A stretch of 17,948 nucleotides of DNA, taken from positions 1 to 17,948 of the forward strand of contig CAYNTG010000042.1 in assembly GCA_964400105.1 (NCBI GenBank), written 5' to 3'. A program made the position numbers and the translations under genes. A model generated the notes under the pieces. That model had not been told where the DNA came from and did no database searches. It saw nothing but the letters and a program-made list of their open reading frames with translations. This document shows, piece after piece, positions 7,357-14,507 of this stretch (positions within the stretch are counted from its first letter, which is position 1; every line of letters starts with the position of its first letter). The DNA comes from CAYNTG01 sp964400105 (GTDB taxonomy: Bacteria; UBP14; UBA6098).

Positions 7357-8541
7357 TTATTCCGGCAAAATTCGATGCACGATAAATTTATCGCCGGTCG
7401 CAGTAACTATAAGCGGTCCGGCGTCCAATGCGAAACCCTCGACACGAACGTGCGTAATGAATGGCCCGGTGGTCTCCCAATTATCGTCGAAACGAATGGC
7501 TGTCGAGCTAAGATAGTCATTTTTGCCGGGAAGATAAAAGGAAGCGATGACGATTCGGTATTTCCCGAAGAATACTGCATCCGGAATCCCGCCGCCGAAC
7601 GGCGTTATATCCGCTAAGGCCTGGATTTTGGACGCTACCTCGTTTCCATCCACATCGAGAATTTGTATTGTGGGACCGCCGAAAACCGCGATATATTTGC
7701 TGTCGTCGGAGAATATCATATCGGTGGCCCGCGTCGCCGGATCGACTGTCCATATAATCTTGCCGTTCGACGGATCTATTCCATATATCTGCCCACCTAA
7801 ATGTCCCGGATAGTTCATCACCAAAAGGTTTTCCGATGCGGCCATTCGGCCTCGATGCGGCAGAAGAAAAGATTCGTTCGGCGGAAGATGCCGCCGGAAA
7901 ATGTCCTCTTGCGAAGGCAATTTCGCCATTGCCAATCCGGTTCCCATCGTATCGCTCTCCGTAAAGAGTAAAACCTCCTCGCCGCTATCGATCCCGACGA
8001 AATAGCCGTGATGCAAGAATCTTCTTTCCCATTTCACAGGCGTCCAGTCCCTGCGATAGACATTATTGATCCCGGACGATACCTTGAATCCCTGACATGT
8101 AAAATAGTTTCCGCTCGGGGATACCTGAAGCCATTCGGCAAATTTCAAAACATTCTCCGGTGGAAGGATATCCTTTCCCGATTCGTCGAACACCCAGTTT
8201 ATCGGAGTGTCGATCCCGGTGTCCAATCCCCAGACGAGAACGATCTCGCCGCCTCGCGACACCTCGATTCGCACCGGATGCGGCGCTGGCGTTATCCCTT
8301 TGTCGCAATCTATGGTGCGCGTGATATTGCCATCCATATCGAGAACCAAAACCGAAAGGCTCTCCGCAGATTCGGTGAGAACGTAAAGCCGCCCGACGGA
8401 ATCCATCTCGAAATCGACGATATCCCCGGCAAATTCTTTTTCGAAGACGATCTCCGTTTCGGGGAAAATATCGGGGAGATCGAAGGCGGCCAAAAACGAA
8501 GATATAACGAGCATCGAAACAAAAATGAGAAAATCTCTCAT
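7357..8541 (-). CDS. Exported beta-propeller-like (PQQ/WD40-type) protein
   Basis: 394 aa with a signal peptide (MRDFLIFVSMLVISSFLAA) and then only beta-rich repeats. Blade-like units recur, such as VDFEMDSVGRLYVLTE, EVSRGGEIVLVWGLD, QVSPSGNYFTC, YGIDPSNGKIIWTVD and IFSDDSKYIAVFGG. The GIDPSNGKIIWTVD unit is PQQ-like (D-x-x-T/N-G-x-x-x-W). Probably periplasmic or surface protein-protein scaffold; no enzyme motif is seen, and the PQQ cofactor residues cannot be verified. I choose ATG 8541 because it begins the signal peptide. An upstream in-frame ATG at 8595 would add 18 residues inside holB and bury the signal. It starts four bases after the holB stop. Confidence 0.7.
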   Translation of the reverse strand: MRDFLIFVSMLVISSFLAAFDLPDIFPETEIVFEKEFAGDIVDFEMDSVGRLYVLTESAESLSVLVLDMDGNITRTIDCDKGITPAPHPVRIEVSRGGEIVLVWGLDTGIDTPINWVFDESGKDILPPENVLKFAEWLQVSPSGNYFTCQGFKVSSGINNVYRRDWTPVKWERRFLHHGYFVGIDSGEEVLLFTESDTMGTGLAMAKLPSQEDIFRRHLPPNESFLLPHRGRMAASENLLVMNYPGHLGGQIYGIDPSNGKIIWTVDPATRATDMIFSDDSKYIAVFGGPTIQILDVDGNEVASKIQALADITPFGGGIPDAVFFGKYRIVIASFYLPGKNDYLSSTAIRFDDNWETTGPFITHVRVEGFALDAGPLIVTATGDKFIVHRILPE

Positions 8542-8545
8542 GTAA

Positions 8546-9655
8546 TCATACCCCTGTATATATTTCCCTGTTAACAATTTCCCTTCCGCGCACAATGAGG
8601 TCCATCCAGAATAGATCGATCTGGGGATTGAACCGGAGGGAATTGGATTTGTAGTCGAGGAAGCTCAACGCCATGGCCACAGGTTTCTGATCGCGAAACT
8701 TGTTCGCCGCAGCCTTAATGCGCTCGACGCTATCAACATTGACAACAAGTTCCTCTTTCCCGATTTGCACGAGCATATGATCGCGCAAGAACGACAATGC
8801 GGAATCGAGTGTAGCCCTTGTGAGGGCGATATCTCTGCCGAGTTCTTCGATAACCTCGAGTGCGCGGTTATCGTTTTTCGAGAATATCGCTACCCATATT
8901 TTCTCGCCCAAATCTCGCGCCTTTGCATCGACTTCGTCCTTTTCTGCGACAACCATCGCGATGCTTCCGTTGGCGCGCAAAGCGATATCTCGAGCGTTTT
9001 TTGCATCGGTTCCTCTGGAGATCGCGAAATCCGCAATCTCATCCCGCGAAAGCCGCCGGAACTGAACCGGCTGTGTGCGGCTGATGATCGTCGGAAGGAG
9101 ATAATCCGGTCGGGAGCTTGTCAATATGATATAGACATTCTCCGGCGGTTCCTCGAGTGTTTTCAGAAATGCGTTTGCGGCCTCGACCGTCATGGTATCG
9201 GCATCCCGGATTATCGCCCAGCGCCCGCCGTCGAAAGTCGATGACAGCGCGAGGTGCTCGACGATGCCTTTGATCGCGTCGATCCCGATCTTCGCCGGTT
9301 TTTCAAAATTTTGTTTTTTGAATGGGTCTGCGGCCACGCTCTCGATGACCTTCGCGGTTTTGTTGGGTTTCTGATAAATCTCCGTGGGAAGTGGCAGGAC
9401 GACCTCGATATCGGGGTGATCGAGCCGGGAGATCAGCCTGCACGAATGACAGGTTCCATCACAGCTATCGGAGTCGGCGCATTTTATCCATCGAACAAGC
9501 TCGATAGCCGCCGCGAATTTGCCGATATTGCGCGGACCTTTGAAAAGGAACGCCGAGGCGAGCCTGTTCTTTTCAATAGCACGACAAAGCATATCCTTTG
9601 CCCTCTTCTGGCCGGGTATCTTTTCGAGGAATCTATGCGGTGACGAGCCACTCAA
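8546..9655 (-). CDS. holB: DNA polymerase III delta' subunit (clamp loader)
   Basis: 369 aa. The delta' subunit is part of the clamp loader that places the sliding clamp on primed DNA. Seen: LEKIPGQKRAKDML opening, Walker-A-like GPRNIGKF (40-47, with the last Thr/Ser replaced by Phe), four Cys of the zinc module (59, 65, 69, 72), then RDADTMTVEAANAFLKTLEEPP and the SRTQ motif (usually SRCQ; the Arg is kept). Loss of the Walker Ser/Thr suggests no ATP hydrolysis, as expected for delta'. Start: TTG at 9655 behind a perfect AGGAGG nine bases upstream gives a normal N-terminus; longer in-frame versions lie inside the upstream gene. It overlaps the EnvC-like gene by 23 bases, so translation is probably coupled. 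Confidence 0.88.
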   Translation of the reverse strand: MSGSSPHRFLEKIPGQKRAKDMLCRAIEKNRLASAFLFKGPRNIGKFAAAIELVRWIKCADSDSCDGTCHSCRLISRLDHPDIEVVLPLPTEIYQKPNKTAKVIESVAADPFKKQNFEKPAKIGIDAIKGIVEHLALSSTFDGGRWAIIRDADTMTVEAANAFLKTLEEPPENVYIILTSSRPDYLLPTIISRTQPVQFRRLSRDEIADFAISRGTDAKNARDIALRANGSIAMVVAEKDEVDAKARDLGEKIWVAIFSKNDNRALEVIEELGRDIALTRATLDSALSFLRDHMLVQIGKEELVVNVDSVERIKAAANKFRDQKPVAMALSFLDYKSNSLRFNPQIDLFWMDLIVRGREIVNREIYTGV

Positions 9656-10727
9656 TAGGATCGACCTCCTGTCTTCCTTTTCGTATCTCAAAATGTAGTT
9701 TCGCTCCCTCGAGCCAACCGTCCGCAGCGGTTCTACCGATCGGGTCGCTTCCGCTAACGCTTTGTCCCGAAGAGACATAAAGCGATCCGAGGTTGCCATA
9801 GACGGAGAAATAACCGCCGCCGTGCTCGATTATAACGATCCGTCCATATCCGCGAAGCCAATATATCTGGGCGATCCGTCCGTCCGCAACCGCGATCACC
9901 TCCTCCTCCGGTTTGGTAGCAATATCGATACCGGCATTTCGGAAACTCGTCCCGAACCGTTTTTCCTTAACGATACCGAAGCCATGGAGGATTCTTCTCG
10001 ATTTGGACGGCCACGGGATCGATCCTTTCATCGCGGCGAAATTGCCGGATAGCGCCGGCTGCGGGAGCCTTCTCGCAAGCTCGGCGAGCGATTTCTCCAT
10101 CCCGGCGATAGCCTTTCGATACGACTCCTCGTCCCGTCGGATCTTTTCGAGTGCGCCTTTTTTACGCGCCCCGATAGATTTAAGCGAATCGCGCTCGGCC
10201 ATTTTCAACTCTCGATTGGCCTCGACTTCGACTTTAATCGCTTGTGTGGAATCGATCAACTCCTCGACATCCACCTTTTTTGCGGCGATATCCCTCGAAA
10301 GATCGCCCCTCGCCTTTGCGAGGAAGATAAAAAGATTCAATCTTCGAGTGAATTCTGCAAAGCTGTCGCCACCCAGGATAAAAGCCGCCTCCCTGCCACG
10401 ACCGTGCATGAACATTGCGCGAACCACGTTCGATTGCGCATCGATAGCCGTATCGAGCCTTGCCCGTGAGACTTCGAGCGAGTCGTTCAACACGGACAGC
10501 CGCTTCGATAGAACGGAATCCTCCTCCGCCAATTTCGACAGCAAATCCTCGACGAGCGTGGTTTGCCTGCAAAGGCCATCGAGAAAATCGATAATCCCGG
10601 CCTTTTTACCCTCGGTTTCCGCGATATTCGCTCTCTGCTCGGCGATCTCGGTTTTGATCTGAGTCTCGCTCTTCGCAACGATCACGGAACCGATCAACAA
10701 TAGTATTAACCAAACTCTTTTTAGCAT
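9633..10727 (-). CDS. EnvC-like murein hydrolase activator (degenerate LytM/M23)
   Basis: 364 aa with a signal peptide (1-19), a long coiled coil (about 22-220, heptad-rich Glu/Arg/Lys) and a C-terminal M23/LytM domain (about 240-360). The layout is that of EnvC, which activates cell-separation amidases at the septum. Catalytic residues are changed: the H-x3-D metal pair reads Asn264-A-G-I-Asp268, and the HxH motif reads Lys343-L-His345; His302 in HGGGY remains. With one His metal ligand and one catalytic His missing it is probably not a peptidase but an activator. It follows the DUF3857 gene by two bases and overlaps holB. No amidase (AmiA/AmiC) gene is in the window. Confidence 0.85.
   Translation of the reverse strand: MLKRVWLILLLIGSVIVAKSETQIKTEIAEQRANIAETEGKKAGIIDFLDGLCRQTTLVEDLLSKLAEEDSVLSKRLSVLNDSLEVSRARLDTAIDAQSNVVRAMFMHGRGREAAFILGGDSFAEFTRRLNLFIFLAKARGDLSRDIAAKKVDVEELIDSTQAIKVEVEANRELKMAERDSLKSIGARKKGALEKIRRDEESYRKAIAGMEKSLAELARRLPQPALSGNFAAMKGSIPWPSKSRRILHGFGIVKEKRFGTSFRNAGIDIATKPEEEVIAVADGRIAQIYWLRGYGRIVIIEHGGGYFSVYGNLGSLYVSSGQSVSGSDPIGRTAADGWLEGAKLHFEIRKGRQEVDPIEWLVTA
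9665..9670 (-). promoter_or_regulatory. Shine-Dalgarno AGGAGG that fixes the holB start
   Basis: A full-consensus AGGAGG sits inside the last codons of the EnvC-like gene, nine bases before the TTG at 9655. No ATG is available nearby in the holB frame that would retain the GQKRAK opening. This site is the main reason for calling a TTG start. Confidence 0.65.
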
Positions 10728-10729
10728 TG

Positions 10730-12823
10730 CTACTTTTTGTTAAGCACCACCCATGCCGCCGCTGTTGCGGCCTGAACCAGCCGATAATCCTGATAGGCTG
10801 CATACATGTCCGGCGGGAATGAAAGCCGCGCGCGGTCGTAATCGTCGAAGAACTTCAATTCGCCTTTTTCGTGCGAGAATGAAGCGGAATAGCTTATCGA
10901 ATCGGCGGAGCTAAGCGTATCGCCCGGAATGTGATAGATCACGTAGCCCTTCGGCAGCTCGATCTCTATATCGTGCGTTCCGCGATAGGGCGAATCGAAC
11001 CATATCGGCCAATCGCGCGAAGGTTTTCCCGTTCCCCATGCCGAATACATCAGGTCTGGAATCTTGAACGCCAGGAATTTATCGCCTGCCTTGATCGCGT
11101 ATCCATCGATCTTGAAATCGACGATCATTTCGGGCAGTTTATCGAGTTCGGTGAGACCCTCGATCTCCCATTCGATCATCTGTGCGTTTGGATGCATCTT
11201 GCCTATTCGCTTCTCCATCTCGCGGCGGATTTCCTCTTCCGAGGATTGCTTATACTCGCGAATCTCCTTCTGGCGGCTGCCGTGATAGACGATGCGCAAC
11301 GTCCCCTCGAAATTGCCATCCCCGTCGATCTTTCCAGAGATAAATTCCTCGTTATGTTCGTCGTTCGATTTAGGTAACGGGATTTGTGTAGTTTCCACGC
11401 CGTTCGATCCGAAAACGACCGCCGCCTCGCCCATTATCGAGGACGGCAAAACGCCCATCGGTCTGTATTCGCTCGAAGGCGCCGCCCAGATATAATCGCC
11501 GTCGCATTCGATACGCAGAATTGGCACCGGAACGCTCGAAAGCGCCGGAACCCCCTCGTCGAAGAAGTCGCCGTGCCCGGAAGCAAAACCGAAATCGACA
11601 TCGATTCCGGATTCCCTGCAAAGGGCATAGAACAGGCTTGCCTTATCGAGATCGTTGGCAAACTGGTTTTCGATAATCGTCGATAGCTTTTTCGGTGAAA
11701 AGCTATAATATAGCGCGGGCACACCAACCAATCGAACCTCGCTTACAACCCATTCGTAAATCGCGCGTGCCTTTTTCTCCGGGCCTTTCTTGCCCTTCGT
11801 GAGGCGTTTTGCAAGCCCCTCGATCGCGGCTTTGTCGTCGATCGTCGCATCGAGCGCGGCGGAAAACTCCGAAGCGATCTCATCCCATCCGGGATTGAGC
11901 GAAATCGATATCGAGGGGATATATCTTGCATCCGGCGGCATATTCGACTCGGATATTACCGGCGGGATATTCTCCATCGACCATCTGAAAATTGTCCATC
12001 CCCCCTCGTCTGAACGCACCGGCTCCGGCCACTCCTCTGGCCGGTTGTTCTCCGCATAATGGATTTGCGCGCCGGATTCGACCCTCAATGTCAATTCCTT
12101 TTTAATTATCGGTTCCTCCTCCATGAAATTCACGACGCTGAAGAACGCATCGAGCGCATTTTCGTATTTCTGCACCGTTTTGCGGGCGATATCGACCACG
12201 CTTCCCGGTCCGACCTCGCCGAGGGCGCATTTGACGAGCGCGAGGCGATTGTAATCGGGGATATATGCATTAACCGGGCCGCCCTCCACGGCGGATTCGT
12301 CGAGGTGAAGGATACTGCCGGTCGGCGAGATGCTGCGCGCGTGCAGGAATTCCGCGCTTCCGAGGTCGCTGAAATAAAGCATATGCGCGAGCGAAACCTT
12401 ATCTTTGCTGCGCTCGTTTAAGGCCTGAATAATTCGCCGGTTCATATGCTCGACCGTCCCATCTGCCGAGATCTCGAATTCGTCGCTTTCGTAAAGAACG
12501 ACATAGCTCGCGCCCGGATAATTTGCGGGATCCGGGAGATTTTCCAAAACCACGGACAGGACCGGATCGTCGATCTCTTCAACCGTTTGCCACCAGTCGC
12601 CGGCACGCTCCTTCACGAATTCGACGCGGACTACGTCTTCCCTTTCAAAAACCTTTTCCTCAGAAGTGGTTTTGAAAAAAACCTGCGAATCCGTAACACG
12701 GTCGAGTTCCCCCCGGAACTCGTCGCCATCGTTTGTATAGAGAACATCGCGCGTCGAGATATGCTGCCCGAAAGCGAGACACGAGAATATGCAGATCGCA
12801 ATCAAATATCGGGTGATTTTCAT
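10730..12823 (-). CDS. Exported DUF3857/transglutaminase-like protein, triad lost
   Basis: 697 aa with signal peptide (1-19). Residues about 24-70 form a small beta domain (DVLYTNDGDEFRGEL ... EDVVRVEFV). The DUF3857 region follows (about 100-300; YESDEFEISADGTVEH, then a WSMENIPPV block), then a transglutaminase-like domain (about 335-475) and a DUF3858-like C-terminal beta region. Family members usually carry Cys-His-Asp in G-D-C-K-D-K-A, an H before a strand, and W-L-D-P. Here those places read A-N-D-L-D-K-A (389-395), VPVPILRIE (431-439) and YIWAAPS (444-450), so all three are replaced. A structural or binding role in the periplasm is more likely than catalysis. GGAGG lies upstream and the ATG overlaps the TPR gene stop (ATGA). 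Confidence 0.8.
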   Translation of the reverse strand: MKITRYLIAICIFSCLAFGQHISTRDVLYTNDGDEFRGELDRVTDSQVFFKTTSEEKVFEREDVVRVEFVKERAGDWWQTVEEIDDPVLSVVLENLPDPANYPGASYVVLYESDEFEISADGTVEHMNRRIIQALNERSKDKVSLAHMLYFSDLGSAEFLHARSISPTGSILHLDESAVEGGPVNAYIPDYNRLALVKCALGEVGPGSVVDIARKTVQKYENALDAFFSVVNFMEEEPIIKKELTLRVESGAQIHYAENNRPEEWPEPVRSDEGGWTIFRWSMENIPPVISESNMPPDARYIPSISISLNPGWDEIASEFSAALDATIDDKAAIEGLAKRLTKGKKGPEKKARAIYEWVVSEVRLVGVPALYYSFSPKKLSTIIENQFANDLDKASLFYALCRESGIDVDFGFASGHGDFFDEGVPALSSVPVPILRIECDGDYIWAAPSSEYRPMGVLPSSIMGEAAVVFGSNGVETTQIPLPKSNDEHNEEFISGKIDGDGNFEGTLRIVYHGSRQKEIREYKQSSEEEIRREMEKRIGKMHPNAQMIEWEIEGLTELDKLPEMIVDFKIDGYAIKAGDKFLAFKIPDLMYSAWGTGKPSRDWPIWFDSPYRGTHDIEIELPKGYVIYHIPGDTLSSADSISYSASFSHEKGELKFFDDYDRARLSFPPDMYAAYQDYRLVQAATAAAWVVLNKK

Positions 12824-13566
12824 CTTTCATCCTCCGTAAGGTTCAGTTTTTCCAATTCATTTTTCGCCTGTTCGACAATAATGGTGTCCTTCGGCAAGAC
12901 ATCCTTGGTATCGATTATCTCGTTAAGTAGGTATCTTGCCTTGTCCCCGGAATCAAGATAATAATATGTTCTGGCCATTTCCATCTTGTAGAGTAAATTT
13001 GTATCGTCGATTTTGGACGCCTTTCTGAAATAATATAGCGCGCTATCGACACACGCCGCGCCAAGCTCGTTCGGTTTTCTTTTCAAAAGCGGAACCGGCC
13101 CGACCCATCGATGCCATATCCCGAGGAGAAAATTCGCTTCGGGATTATCGGTATCTTCTTCGAGAACGATGATAAGCTCCTCCCGAACCCTTCTCGCGAC
13201 CCGGAAATCATCCCAGTCCGGCCTGAAAAGGGCGAGATACCCCAAAGCCCGCGCATATTCGAGATGCGCCTCTATAATGTCAGAATCGCCGGCGATAGCC
13301 CTGTTTATATAATTCGTCGCTGTTTCGAGATTTTCGTGCCTCGAATTACCGATCTCCGCCAAAGCCATGTGCGTAAGCGCAGAACCCGCGCGCCATAGTG
13401 CTTCCGGGTTATCGGGATCGCTACCCAGTGTCTTTTCATACTCCTCGAGTGCCTCCGCATAATCTCCCCTTTTCATGAGGTGATCGCCCATGCGAAGTCC
13501 GTTCACATCTGCCAACGCAGCGAAGCATAACGAAATTGCCACAAATATAACGAACCAGATTCTCAT
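12820..13566 (-). CDS. Exported TPR-repeat protein, RMD/FAM82-like
   Basis: 248 aa with a signal peptide (MRIWFVIFVAISLCFAALA) and tetratricopeptide repeats: MKRGDYAEALEEYEKTLGSD and ATNYINRAIAGDSDIIEAH in the first half. The second half, with ANFLLGIWHRWVGPVP, YYFRKASKID, MARTYYYLDSGDKAR and AKNELEKL, recalls the TPR pattern of the RMD (regulator of microtubule dynamics, FAM82) family that also occurs in some bacteria. No catalytic motif. As an exported TPR protein it probably holds partners in the periplasm, plausibly the DUF3857 protein, whose gene overlaps its stop by four bases. Start ATG 13566 is preceded by GGAGG, which is located between the UbiA stop and this gene. Confidence 0.8.
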   Translation of the reverse strand: MRIWFVIFVAISLCFAALADVNGLRMGDHLMKRGDYAEALEEYEKTLGSDPDNPEALWRAGSALTHMALAEIGNSRHENLETATNYINRAIAGDSDIIEAHLEYARALGYLALFRPDWDDFRVARRVREELIIVLEEDTDNPEANFLLGIWHRWVGPVPLLKRKPNELGAACVDSALYYFRKASKIDDTNLLYKMEMARTYYYLDSGDKARYLLNEIIDTKDVLPKDTIIVEQAKNELEKLNLTEDER

Positions 13567-13576
13567 TAATCCTCCA

Positions 13577-14497
13577 TCACGGGTATTTTACACCCATTCG
13601 ATTCGAGTTGAACATCCTGCTTCCGAGGATAATCACGAGCAGGACGACAAAATATGAAAAAATATAGAAACAAATCCACACGTTTAAAAGCAAAACGGCG
13701 ACTTTGTTTGCAGTAACGAATCTTTCTCCGCCCTTTATAAAGGCATGTATATACAATGGCGCGGCGAAAAGTCCGGTTAGCAGCAACGCAGGCTCCGAAA
13801 GGAAAATCCCGGAGATAGAACCGAGAGCGATAAACAGCAGGGCATAGATCGACGCCCTTTTTTCGCCGATCGACACGGCGAGGGTTCTCTTTTTTGTCAT
13901 TCTGTCGCCCGCTATGTCCGGGATGGTCGTCGCGATATAGACCCCGGCAAAGGCGAGCGCATAGGGCAACATCCGAAGAAGAACCATCCACTCCAGCCCA
14001 CCGCCGGCGCTCCATCCGATAACATAAACCAGCGATCCATGCCCGAAGCCGTTGAGAAGAAGCGCATGCCAGGGTTTATCCTTAAACCGGAAAATCGGGT
14101 GGGAATATAAAAAACCCATCGCGCAACCGATTGTTGTGAAAATCCCTGTCCAAATCCCGATATAAAAACCGGCTGCGATTGCGATTATCAACGAAACGAT
14201 CGATATCGCCCACGCCGCTTTTTCGGAAACGAGGCCGCGCGAAAGTGGCAGATTCTTGCGGTTTATGCGGTCGCCCTCGACATCGTAAATCTGGTTAAGG
14301 CCGTAAATCCAGCCGCCGAGGAAGAACCCCAAAATAAGCAACAGCGGGTATCTTAGATCGAACTCCCTGCCCCCCGAAGCCCAATACCCAAGGAGCAGCG
14401 GCGCCCAAATCGGAAGTATCAGCAACGGTCTGAAAAAGAAGATATGATCGAATATCCTCGCTAAAAAACCACCCTTGATTGTATTATCGTAGTGCAA
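13577..14497 (-). CDS. UbiA-family membrane prenyltransferase
   Basis: 306 aa, about eight or nine membrane helices. Both aspartate-rich Mg-pyrophosphate motifs are present: N68QIYD72VEGD76 (N-x3-D-x3-D) and D194IAGD198 (D-x3-D), so an active polyprenyl/prenyl transferase is expected. The family joins isoprenoid chains to aromatic rings (menaquinone, ubiquinone, tocopherol, chlorophyll), haem or glyceryl phosphate; the NQIYDVEGDRINRKNLPL form does not decide the acceptor for me. No quinone genes are nearby. Start is TTG at 14497, with AGGTG about 11 nt upstream overlapping the end of the preceding gene; no ATG is available near the N-terminus. Confidence 0.9.
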   Translation of the reverse strand: MHYDNTIKGGFLARIFDHIFFFRPLLILPIWAPLLLGYWASGGREFDLRYPLLLILGFFLGGWIYGLNQIYDVEGDRINRKNLPLSRGLVSEKAAWAISIVSLIIAIAAGFYIGIWTGIFTTIGCAMGFLYSHPIFRFKDKPWHALLLNGFGHGSLVYVIGWSAGGGLEWMVLLRMLPYALAFAGVYIATTIPDIAGDRMTKKRTLAVSIGEKRASIYALLFIALGSISGIFLSEPALLLTGLFAAPLYIHAFIKGGERFVTANKVAVLLLNVWICFYIFSYFVVLLVIILGSRMFNSNRMGVKYP

Positions 14498-14507
14498 TAT
14501 GCCCCGT

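Noticed and set aside
9913..10662. 249-codon plus-strand frame
   Set aside because: Antisense to the EnvC-like coiled coil; Ser/Arg-rich shadow without a start signal.
13566..14015. 149-codon minus-strand frame overlapping ubiA
   Set aside because: Out-of-frame within a UbiA gene that carries both Asp-rich motifs; Arg/Cys-rich composition, no support.
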